In this document: piece after piece, positions 7,432 through 13,470 of the stretch
How the letters are laid out: each line of letters begins with the position of its first letter
Position numbering within the stretch: the stretch's first letter is position 1
NCBI GenBank assembly: GCA_946887155.1
Contig: CAMPKM010000033.1
Span: forward strand, 1 to 13,470
Direction: 5' to 3'
Length of the DNA stretch: 13,470 nt
Origin: an uncultured Gemmatimonadota bacterium
Lineage (GTDB): Bacteria > Gemmatimonadota > Gemmatimonadetes > Gemmatimonadales > Gemmatimonadaceae
Notes under the pieces: generated by a model
The model's input: only the letters and a program-made list of their open reading frames with translations
Databases searched by the model: none
What the model was told of the DNA's origin: nothing
Position numbers and translations under genes: made by a program

Positions 7432-7770
7432 GTGCGCGAGTCCATTTTCTGCACCATCGCCGTGCTCGCGGTTTCCGGCTGTGGTGGTTCCGATTCCACC
7501 GGGCCAGCGGCAACGACGTCCGTCAGTGTGCGGGACAACAGTTTTTCTCCCGGGGCCATCACCGTCAGTCCGCAGGCGACCGTCACGTGGACGTGGAACG
7601 GTTCTGACACGCATAACGTGACCTTCGAGGACGCGCAGGGATCGTCGGGCACCCAGGTGTCAGGCACCCATAACCGTTCGTTCGCGACCACCGGAACGTT
7701 CCGCTATCGGTGCACGGTGCACTCTGAAAGCTTTACGTCAGGCATGATCGGAAGCGTCCTCGTCCAATAA
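7432..7770 (+). CDS. Cupredoxin-domain lipoprotein
   Basis: A 112-residue exported blue-copper-type protein. The GTG start with AAGGAG upstream gives a short signal, MRESIFCTIAVLAVSGC, with lipobox VSGC and lipidated Cys17, then a Gly/Ser/Thr linker to about residue 28. The plastocyanin-like fold follows: VRDNSFSPGAITV, VTWTWNGSDTHNV, FRYRCTVH. Predicted copper ligands are His61, Cys94, His97 and Met105. The ligand loop is CTVH-SESFTSG-M, longer than the common CxxHPGM, which may alter site geometry. Expected role: periplasmic or outer-membrane electron transfer or copper binding; the partner is unknown. The stop is 4 nt before the sulfotransferase GTG, so the two are probably co-transcribed. 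The 254-bp upstream gap holds the inverted-repeat element; no clear -35/-10 is visible. Confidence 0.92.
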   Translation: MRESIFCTIAVLAVSGCGGSDSTGPAATTSVSVRDNSFSPGAITVSPQATVTWTWNGSDTHNVTFEDAQGSSGTQVSGTHNRSFATTGTFRYRCTVHSESFTSGMIGSVLVQ

Positions 7771-7774
7771 GCCC

Positions 7775-8881
7775 GTGAGCTGGGTCCTGTGGGTGCTGGG
7801 TAGCCTCGTCGCGCTGTACGTCGTGATGGGCATTTACCTCGCCTCCGTCCTCAAATGGGAGGATGAGCGAACCGTTGGCCTCAACTACTACGGTCGCTCG
7901 CTCGCCGAACGGGATCATTTCAAGAGGACGCTGGGCGTGCACGCGACGCTCCTCGCGCCGATGCTCTGGCTCAACGGGCGCCTGACGAAAGCCGATTTCA
8001 AGCGCGTCCGGATCCAGTACAAGGGTGTGTCCGCGCCGGCCGGCAGTTGCAGCGTCGAGTCGTTCCAGCGGGCCGAGTCATATACGCCGGTACCGGAGGA
8101 CGTTTTCGTGGTCACGCAGATGAAGTGCGGGACCACCTGGATGCAGAACGTGGTCTACGAAATCCTCCATCGCGGCCGGGGGACGCTCGTCGAAGACGGC
8201 GCCGCCATGTACGGCATTTCGCCGTGGCTCGAGGGACGGAAGAGTATTCCGATCGACGCGTCGAAACCCGTCGGCACCGAACGTCCGGCCCGCATCATCA
8301 AGACGCACCTCCCGGTGGCGTTATGCCCCTACGACCCGGCGGCGCGGTTCATCTATGTCGCGCGACACCCGGTATCCTGCTTCGCCAGCTGTGTCGACTT
8401 CGTCCGGACCAACCTCGGCAGTATGTCGCCAGACATCGAGGCGTTCGAAGAGTGGTTTTGCTCGAAGGACCTCATGTGGTGGGGCACCTGGACCGATCAC
8501 GTCCTTGGCTGGTGGCGCTGGTCGAAGGAACAGCAGAACATCCTCTTCGTGCTGTTCGAGGACATGAAGAAGGACCTGCCGGCGACAGTCCGGCAGGTAG
8601 CTGCCTTCCTCAAGGTGAGCCCGCTCAGTGATGAGGAAGTCGCGGCCATCGCGAACCGGTGCAGCTTCCGCTACATGCAGGATCACCAGTCCTCGTTCGA
8701 GATGATGCCGCCACACATCCTGCAGTCACGCGCCAGGCTGTTCGTGAGCGGATCCGCTGACCGGCACAAGGACGTACCCGAGGACGTTCGCCTGCGCGTG
8801 CAGGCCTGGGCGGCCCGCGAGCTGGCGGGAACGGATTTTCCCGTCAAACACGCGTATCCGGACGTCGCCGCATCGAGTTGA
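7775..8881 (+). CDS. Membrane-anchored PAPS-dependent sulfotransferase
   Basis: A 368-residue sulfotransferase (Sulfotransfer_1/3 type) that would move the sulfuryl group from PAPS to an unknown hydroxyl or amine acceptor. One N-terminal membrane helix (about 4-25) is followed by a short linker and the P-loop-like kinase fold. The 5'-phosphosulfate loop is TQMKCGTTWMQ at 114-124 (Lys117). KTHLP at 176-180 supplies the likely catalytic base His178. The 3'-phosphate loop is YVARHPVSCFASCVDF, with Arg197 and Ser205 at the spacing seen in SULT enzymes. LFVLFEDMKKDL (257-268) is the usual conserved segment before the C-terminal helices. PAPS is cytosolic, so the catalytic domain should face the cytoplasm. 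The GTG start is 4 nt after the cupredoxin stop. One TTA codon (8321) is present. The acceptor cannot be deduced; no glycan or lipid biosynthesis genes adjoin it. Confidence 0.92.
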   Translation: MSWVLWVLGSLVALYVVMGIYLASVLKWEDERTVGLNYYGRSLAERDHFKRTLGVHATLLAPMLWLNGRLTKADFKRVRIQYKGVSAPAGSCSVESFQRAESYTPVPEDVFVVTQMKCGTTWMQNVVYEILHRGRGTLVEDGAAMYGISPWLEGRKSIPIDASKPVGTERPARIIKTHLPVALCPYDPAARFIYVARHPVSCFASCVDFVRTNLGSMSPDIEAFEEWFCSKDLMWWGTWTDHVLGWWRWSKEQQNILFVLFEDMKKDLPATVRQVAAFLKVSPLSDEEVAAIANRCSFRYMQDHQSSFEMMPPHILQSRARLFVSGSADRHKDVPEDVRLRVQAWAARELAGTDFPVKHAYPDVAASS

Positions 8882-8945
8882 CCGTTCGCCCCGCGATGGC
8901 CCGTGTTGGATTGCGGAACGCTTGGCGCAGCCTGATTTTCGTATA

Positions 8946-8973
8946 GCCATCTGCCATCAGTCATCCGCCATCT
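8946..8973. repeat. Four degenerate heptamers before the propeller gene
   Basis: Units GCCATCT, GCCATCA, GTCATCC and GCCATCT in strict 7-bp register, immediately followed by the Shine-Dalgarno GGAG (8974-8977) and, after 5 nt, ATG 8983. The consensus is GCCATCN. The repeat would be in the mRNA leader or overlap the promoter. The register matches that of the array at 1-54, although the unit differs. Confidence 0.75.
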
Positions 8974-8977
8974 GGAG
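8974..8977 (+). promoter_or_regulatory. Shine-Dalgarno of the propeller gene
   Basis: GGAG with 5-nt spacing to ATG 8983, directly abutting the heptamer repeat. It supports the start, which also gives a normal signal peptide. Confidence 0.7.
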
Positions 8978-8982
8978 TTGAC

Positions 8983-11900
8983 ATGTTTCGCTTTCCCGGC
9001 CCGATTCTCGTTTCTGCTTCGGCCGCGTTGCTGTCGATCGCCGGCGCTGCCTACTCCGCCAACGATGGGTCGCGCACTGTGGCGCGCCCCGCGGCGATCG
9101 ATTCACTGATTCAGCGGACGTACCGGTGGCGCCTGATCGGCCCGGACAAGGGCGGCCGGTCGATCGGCGTCAGCGGCGTGAAGGGACGCCCGCAGGAGGC
9201 GTATTTCGGTGCTGTCGGCGGCGGCCTCTGGAAAACGACGAATGGCGGCGCCGACTGGGTTCCGGTCACCGACGGGCAGATCGGTTCGACGTCGGTCGGA
9301 GCGGTGGCCGTGTCGGAATCGAATCCCGACATCGTCTACATCGGCACCGGCGAAGTCTGCATCCGCGGCAACATCATCCCGGGCGACGGCGTCTACAAAT
9401 CCACGGACGCCGGCAAGACCTGGTCGAAGGTGGGGTTCAGCGACAAGCAGAACATCTCCGAGATCCGCATCCACCCGACCAATCCGGACATCGCCTGGGT
9501 GGCGGCGTTCGGGTTCCACGGCGCGCCTAACGAAGAACGGGGCGTCTTCAAGACGACCGATGGCGGGCGGACGTGGCGGAAGGTGCTGTATCGCGACGAC
9601 AAGACGGGCGCGATCGACATTTCCGTCGATCGTTCGAACCCGAATGTGCTCTACGCCGCCCTGTGGCAGGCGTATCGCAACGAATACAAGATGGAGAGCG
9701 GCGGGCCGGGCTCAGGGCTGTTCAAGTCGACTGATGGTGGCGAGACCTGGACCGAAATCACGCGGCGCCCCGGCCTGCCCGCCGGCGTCGTTGGCCGCAT
9801 CGGCGTCGACGTCTCCGGCGCCGACCCGAATCGCGTCTACGCACTGATCGAAAACGAGAACGGAGGCCTGTACAGCTCCGACAACGGCGGCAATACGTGG
9901 ACCCTGGTGAACGGCAACCGGAGCCTCCGCCAGCGCGCGTTCTACTACACGCACATCACCGCCGATCCGAAGAACCGTGACGTCATCTATGCGCTCAACA
10001 CGTCGCTGTTCAAGTCGACCGATGGCGGCAAGACACTGACCAACGTCGGCGGCGGCACGCATGGCGACCACCACGACCTCTGGATCGATCCGGACAATCC
10101 ACAGCACCTGGTGAATGGAAATGACGGCGGCGGCGCCGTCTCGATGGAAGGCGGCTCGGGTACCTGGTCGAACCAGAACATTCCCACCGCGCAGTTCTAT
10201 CACGTGGTCACGACTGGCCACGTCCCATTCCACGTCTGCGGTTCGCAGCAGGACAACAGCACCGCGTGCGTGCCGAGTGGACCATCGTTCGGTGGCGGCC
10301 GCGGCGGACGTGGGGGTGGTAATGCTGGACCGACGCGCCCGGACGTTGGCGGCGGCGCGGATGGTCCACGCTGGCCGTCGTACACCGTCGGCGGCGGAGA
10401 GCCCGGATACATCGCGCCGGATCCAAAGGACATCGACGTCTTCTTCGCAGGCACGAATAACGGCGGCTTCATGACGTACTTCAATCGCAAGACGGGTCAG
10501 CTGCGCGAAGTGAATCCGTATCCGCGGCAGTACCAGGGCGAGCCGTCGAGCGAAGTGAAGGAACGCTGGCAGTGGACATACCCGATCATCTTCTCGCCGG
10601 TCGATTCCAACGTGCTCTACACGTCGTCGCAGCGCGTCTGGAAAACGACCAACGGAGGCCAGCGCTGGGACCCCATCTCGCCTGACCTCAGCAAGCACGA
10701 CCCGAAGACCATGGGCCCGTCCGGCGGCCCGATCACGCACGACATGAACTGGCCGGAGATCTACGCCGTCGTGTTTTCGCTGGCGCCGGGCAAGCGGAAC
10801 GTGGACGTGCTCTGGGCCGGGACCGACGACGGCCTGGTCCACGTGACGCGCGACGGTGGACGCACCTGGGCGAACGTGACGCCGCCGGACATGCCCGAGT
10901 TGGGCCGGGTGAGCCAGATCGACGCGTCGTCGTTCGATGACGGGTCGGCGTATGTGGCCGTGAAGCGGCCGCTGTTCGACGACACCGCGCCGTACATCTT
11001 CCGCACGCACGACTTCGGGCGCACCTGGACGAAGATCGTGAACGGCATACTACCTAACGACTACGTGCATACCGTGCGCGAGGACCACACGCGCCGGGGG
11101 CTCCTCTACGCCGGCACGCGGCTCGGCGTCTACATCTCGTACAACGACGGCGGGACCTGGGAATCGCTGTCGCTCAACCTGCCGAAAGTGCCGGTGAATG
11201 ACCTGATCGTCGAGAAGGACGCGCTCGTGTTGGGCACGCATGGGCGCAGTTTCTACGTGCTCGACAACATCGAGCCGCTTCGCCAGATCACGCCGGCGAT
11301 CTCGGCGTCGCCTGATCCGTACCTGTTCAAGCCCGCGAGCGCGATTCGTTCCGGCGGCGTCGCCGAGATCCAGTACTGGCTCAAGCGGCCCGCACAGAAC
11401 ATCTCGATCGAGATCGTCGATGCCGCCGGCCGGACGGCCTGGTCGGCCAGCGCGCCGGCTCCCGGTGGTCGCGGCGGCGAAGCGGGTCGTGGAGGCGGCG
11501 GTCGCGGTGGCCGGGGTGGAGGCGGCGGACCGTCGCTGGCCGCCGGACTCCAGACGGTTGCCTGGAACCTGCAGTATCCCGGTGCCACGACCTTCGACGG
11601 CATGATCCTGTGGGGCGCATCGACCGCGGGACCGCGCGCCGTGCCGGGCACGTACCGCGTCCGTATGAACGTGGACGGGCGGCAGCTCGAGCAACCGCTG
11701 ACGGTGATCAAGCACCCGCTGTACAAGGACGTCACCCAGGCTGACCTCGAAGCACAGTTCGCGCTGGCGATCCGGATCCGCGACAAGCTGAGCGAAGCCA
11801 ACCAGGCGGTGATCCGCATCCGCGACATCAAGGGGCAGGTGGTCGACCGCCAGGGCAAGTCGCAGGATCGCCGGCTCAAGACTGTCGGCGACACACTCGT

Positions 11901-12198
11901 CAGGCAGATCAGCGCCGTCGAAGAGGAGATCTACCAGGTCCGGAACCAGAGCGGCCAGGATCCTCTCAACTTCCCGATCAAGGTCAACAACCGCATCGGC
12001 ACGCTGAACCGGTCGGTGAACACGGGTGATGGCGAGCCGATCGCCAACGCCGAGCCAATCTTCAACGACCTGGTGCAGGAACTGAAGGTCCACACGGACA
12101 AGCTCGAGCAGATCCTCAATACCGAGTTGCCGAAGCTCAACGCCGAGCTGCGGCGGCTGGGACTCGTCGAGATCACCGCGGGACGAATCATCTCCTGA
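8983..12198 (+). CDS. Secreted VPS10/Asp-box (BNR) beta-propeller protein
   Basis: A 1071-residue exported protein of the 'VPS10 domain / WD40-YVTN-BNR-like' group often labelled glycosyl hydrolase, although no catalytic residues are established. The signal peptide spans about 1-25 (hydrophobic core, AYSA/ND). Asp-box repeats mark the propeller blades: STDAGKTW, TTDGGRTW, STDGGETW, SSDNGGNTW, STDGGKTL, TTNGGQRW, TRDGGRTW, THDFGRTW and SYNDGGTW, spread over residues 80-730. Two Gly/Arg-rich inserts interrupt it, near 434-447 (GGGRGGRGGGN) and 826-850 (GGRGG repeats). The part after about 770 resembles a beta-sandwich, then a helical, charged C-terminus (about 905-1060) likely to be coiled coil. 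Close relatives are abundant in Acidobacteriota and Gemmatimonadota. It is probably a single-gene unit: 101 bp from the sulfotransferase and followed by an inverted-repeat element. Substrate or partner unknown. Confidence 0.95.
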   Translation: MFRFPGPILVSASAALLSIAGAAYSANDGSRTVARPAAIDSLIQRTYRWRLIGPDKGGRSIGVSGVKGRPQEAYFGAVGGGLWKTTNGGADWVPVTDGQIGSTSVGAVAVSESNPDIVYIGTGEVCIRGNIIPGDGVYKSTDAGKTWSKVGFSDKQNISEIRIHPTNPDIAWVAAFGFHGAPNEERGVFKTTDGGRTWRKVLYRDDKTGAIDISVDRSNPNVLYAALWQAYRNEYKMESGGPGSGLFKSTDGGETWTEITRRPGLPAGVVGRIGVDVSGADPNRVYALIENENGGLYSSDNGGNTWTLVNGNRSLRQRAFYYTHITADPKNRDVIYALNTSLFKSTDGGKTLTNVGGGTHGDHHDLWIDPDNPQHLVNGNDGGGAVSMEGGSGTWSNQNIPTAQFYHVVTTGHVPFHVCGSQQDNSTACVPSGPSFGGGRGGRGGGNAGPTRPDVGGGADGPRWPSYTVGGGEPGYIAPDPKDIDVFFAGTNNGGFMTYFNRKTGQLREVNPYPRQYQGEPSSEVKERWQWTYPIIFSPVDSNVLYTSSQRVWKTTNGGQRWDPISPDLSKHDPKTMGPSGGPITHDMNWPEIYAVVFSLAPGKRNVDVLWAGTDDGLVHVTRDGGRTWANVTPPDMPELGRVSQIDASSFDDGSAYVAVKRPLFDDTAPYIFRTHDFGRTWTKIVNGILPNDYVHTVREDHTRRGLLYAGTRLGVYISYNDGGTWESLSLNLPKVPVNDLIVEKDALVLGTHGRSFYVLDNIEPLRQITPAISASPDPYLFKPASAIRSGGVAEIQYWLKRPAQNISIEIVDAAGRTAWSASAPAPGGRGGEAGRGGGGRGGRGGGGGPSLAAGLQTVAWNLQYPGATTFDGMILWGASTAGPRAVPGTYRVRMNVDGRQLEQPLTVIKHPLYKDVTQADLEAQFALAIRIRDKLSEANQAVIRIRDIKGQVVDRQGKSQDRRLKTVGDTLVRQISAVEEEIYQVRNQSGQDPLNFPIKVNNRIGTLNRSVNTGDGEPIANAEPIFNDLVQELKVHTDKLEQILNTELPKLNAELRRLGLVEITAGRIIS

Positions 12199-12205
12199 AC
12201 CAGCA

Positions 12206-12326
12206 GCAGAAAAAACATTGAACCGCCAGGTTCGCCGAGGCGCGCCGAGCACATGGACAGGTTGACTTGTCAACCGGACCTACCTCAGCGGCTCTCCGCG
12301 GATTCGGCGGTTCAAATGTTTTCTGC
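12206..12326. repeat. 121-bp imperfect palindrome with nested central hairpin
   Basis: The outer arms 12206-12227 (GCAGAAAAAACATTGAACCG then CC) and 12306-12326 are reverse complements apart from small indels in the A-run and TT. Symmetry continues inward with mismatches (12228-12259 against 12276-12305). At the exact centre is a perfect stem GGTTGAC (12260-12266), TT, GTCAACC (12269-12275). The left arm has a 10-nt register of AACCGCCAGG, TTCGCCGAGG, CGCGCCGAGC. It starts 8 nt after the propeller stop. Architecture (centre hairpin, degenerate-repeat arms, position after a stop) matches the element at 7197-7362 although the sequences differ. The interpretation as a miniature or REP-like element is inference. 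Confidence 0.8.
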
Positions 12327-12553
12327 GCGACACAGAATGAACATCGTTGGTGCACCGATGCTGGTCGTGAACCTGCTATCGGCGTGCGGGCCACGTTCCA
12401 GCAATGTCATCGTCAGCCGGTCCGTTGCGAATGACATCTCCATCCCTCCCGTCCGACGATTGCACCATCTGGTATGTGGGTGACAACCTGAAGGCCGGCA
12501 ACACCGCGTATTCGACCCGCATCGGCGCCGTGCGCGTGCCCGGCTGTCGTTAG
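12316..12553 (+). pseudogene. Probable small lipoprotein gene with a +1 frameshift
   Basis: The first frame from ATG 12316 reads MFSARHRMNIVGAPMLVVNL then LSACGPRSSNV, a credible lipoprotein signal with lipobox LSAC, and continues to ISIP before derailing to a TGA at 12481. The next frame, from about 12446, reads PSDDCTIWYVGDNLKAG then NTAYSTRIGAVRVPGCR and stops at TAG 12551, which overlaps the stop of the convergent GNAT gene. Joined, they give a compact protein of about 78 residues. The frame break is in the C-rich run 12444-12452 and equals one extra base. The start lies inside the right end of the inverted-repeat element. No family is recognised and no Shine-Dalgarno is clear. Alternatives: sequencing error, or only the second frame is coding (ATG 12404). 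Without this gene, 12199-12549 would hold only the inverted repeat. Confidence 0.42.
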
Positions 12554-13083
12554 GTCGCGGGTGCCGGCCGATACTCGAAATAGATCAGCGGGTTGGCCCG
12601 GTACGACGCCCGCCCCACCTCGGTGAAGCCACACTTCAGGTAAAACTCGCCGGCGCCCGCCTCGGCGTCGTAGGCGTCGAGGCGCAGCGCGTCGCCGCCC
12701 CATTCCACGACCAGCCGTGCCGCCTCCAGTATACAGCGCTTACCGAGGCCCTTCCCCTGGTGCACGGGATCGACCGCCATGTTCGTCAGGTACCACGGTC
12801 GCCGGGCCGACTTGAAGTACGAGAGATCGATCGCCCAGGGCTTCTTCGTCGCGAGTTTCAGTGTGGCCAGCACCTTTGAGCTGCGACGCGCCACGAGCAC
12901 CTTGCCCTGACGCACGTCGAGCGCGACGCCCCGTTCCGTCGCGTGTCCCGACCAGTGACCCCCGCCAAAACGTTCGGTCAGGTCCTCCGCGGCGTTCACA
13001 CGAACGGCTACGATTCCGGCGATATCGGCAGTCGTCGCCAGATCGATCCGCACCTGCGGGGCCCTGAGTCGCGCGGAGGTCAT
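12550..13083 (-). CDS. GNAT family N-acetyltransferase
   Basis: A 177-residue GCN5-related acetyltransferase. The N-terminus VRIDLATTADIAGIVAVRV is a typical GNAT first strand and helix. Motif A, LTNMAVDPVHQGKGLGKRC (about 99-117), contains the Q-G-x-G-x-G acetyl-CoA pyrophosphate loop, and motif B is EFYLKCGFTEVGR at 146-158. The acceptor substrate is not predictable. ATG 13083 is chosen because it lies 2 nt after the DUF2911 stop (TGA-CC-ATG), indicating translational coupling, and because the residues of any longer form would only be DUF2911 sequence read in another frame. The TAA stop overlaps the TAG of the convergent small lipoprotein ORF. The stop region carries one copy of the recurrent CGTTAGG oligomer (12548-12554). 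Confidence 0.93.
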   Translation of the reverse strand: MTSARLRAPQVRIDLATTADIAGIVAVRVNAAEDLTERFGGGHWSGHATERGVALDVRQGKVLVARRSSKVLATLKLATKKPWAIDLSYFKSARRPWYLTNMAVDPVHQGKGLGKRCILEAARLVVEWGGDALRLDAYDAEAGAGEFYLKCGFTEVGRASYRANPLIYFEYRPAPAT

Positions 13084-13085
13084 GG

Positions 13086-13470
13086 TCACTGGCCCGGATC
13101 GCGCGACACCTTGATGCGTACGGGCAGGAACGTGTCTCCCCAATGAAACCGCATAACGACTGAATCGCGGCCAACTACCGGGAAGTAATACGCCATGGTC
13201 TCCATGTGCGCACCCTGCTCGGGCGCAATGTCCACGCGCAGGACGTCGTGTTGCGGCCCTGGATAGGGTGAGTGGAATACGCGACTCGCCGAACTGACGA
13301 TGAGCGTCCACGGCGTGCGCTCGCGCGGGATCAACCAGAGCGAATATTCGCCGCGCGGGAGGGGTTTCCCCTCGAACGTCACGTCCTTGTCGAACGAGAT
13401 CCACGTTGCCGAGTCTGCGCCGGGGTGCCAGACGGAATCCCACTTGACGAGCGCACCGAAGAGCGCGCGC
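13086..13470 (-). CDS. DUF2911 domain protein (partial, N-terminus off the right edge)
   Basis: The open frame continues to the right edge, giving about 127 visible residues, with the start outside the window. It reads RALFGALVKWDSVWHPGADS, then ATWISFDKDVTFEGKPLPRG and EYSLWLIP, then WTLIVSS. This matches the DUF2911 pattern of a FG-LVP-x-VWR-GA start followed by a DKDV-x-GK-LP-G-YSL strand pair; here VWH replaces the usual VWR. The C-terminal beta strands end at RIKVSRDPGQ. DUF2911 proteins are usually exported beta-sandwich proteins of unknown function, common in Acidobacteriota, Bacteroidota and Gemmatimonadota. The stop lies 2 nt before the GNAT start, so the two form an operon. A GTG at 13382 is internal to the domain and is not the start. 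Confidence 0.9.
   Translation of the reverse strand, partial: RALFGALVKWDSVWHPGADSATWISFDKDVTFEGKPLPRGEYSLWLIPRERTPWTLIVSSASRVFHSPYPGPQHDVLRVDIAPEQGAHMETMAYYFPVVGRDSVVMRFHWGDTFLPVRIKVSRDPGQ

Noticed and set aside
8905..8945. Promoter before the propeller gene (TTGGCG ... TATAGC)
   Set aside because: The spacing is about 14 nt, outside the usual range, and neither hexamer is close to consensus.
9712..11010. Long minus-strand frames antisense to the propeller gene (also 11050-12273)
   Set aside because: Composition mirrors the GC-rich sense codons; no domain, signal peptide or ribosome site. The sense gene carries repeated Asp-boxes.
13084..13443. N-terminal extension of the GNAT protein to 13443
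   Set aside because: The extra residues are DUF2911 coding sequence read in another frame. ATG 13083 is coupled to the DUF2911 stop and starts a normal GNAT domain.

Overview
The window is a GC-rich (roughly two-thirds G+C by eye) stretch of bacterial chromosome. Gene content points to Acidobacteriota, most likely the Vicinamibacteria side, with Gemmatimonadota as the main alternative. The pointers are a duplicated orphan ABC permease of the ADOP type, a large secreted Asp-box propeller protein with Gly/Arg-rich inserts, a DUF2911 protein and a secreted S9 peptidase. This is inference from family distribution; no rRNA, tRNA or marker gene is present. I see no phage, integrase, full insertion sequence or CRISPR array.

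Layout, left to right. A tandem heptamer array (1-54) runs off the left edge and contains the stop codon of a small uncharacterised minus-strand ORF. cutC (+) follows and converges on a minus-strand pair: an APC amino-acid permease (4574 to 3225), then an S9 prolyl-oligopeptidase-type peptidase (3102 to 1069). A 25-bp near-palindrome sits between the convergent stops. The ADOP permease (4757-7177, +) diverges from the APC permease. A 254-bp gap then holds a 166-bp imperfect palindrome. Next come a cupredoxin lipoprotein and a membrane-anchored sulfotransferase, 4 nt apart and probably one operon. After a degenerate heptamer repeat comes the 1071-residue VPS10/Asp-box propeller protein. A second long imperfect palindrome (121 bp) starts 8 nt after its stop. 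Then come a probable frameshifted small lipoprotein (+) and, converging on it, a minus-strand DUF2911-GNAT pair with 2 nt between stop and start. The DUF2911 gene is cut by the right edge.

Functionally this is a surface and secretion neighbourhood. Peptidase, propeller, cupredoxin and lipoprotein are predicted to be exported; APC permease, ADOP and sulfotransferase are membrane proteins. Peptidase plus amino-acid permease on one strand fits peptide degradation with amino-acid uptake. CutC and the cupredoxin are loosely linked by copper but lie far apart. No single dedicated pathway or defence system is evident.

The unusual content is in the DNA between genes. Three inverted-repeat elements of unrelated sequence each begin within about 20 nt of a stop codon. 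Three heptamer-like repeats occur, two just upstream of gene starts. The oligomer CGTTAGG/CCTAACG recurs 7 times and accounts for four of the six TTA leucine codons I found in the main genes checked.
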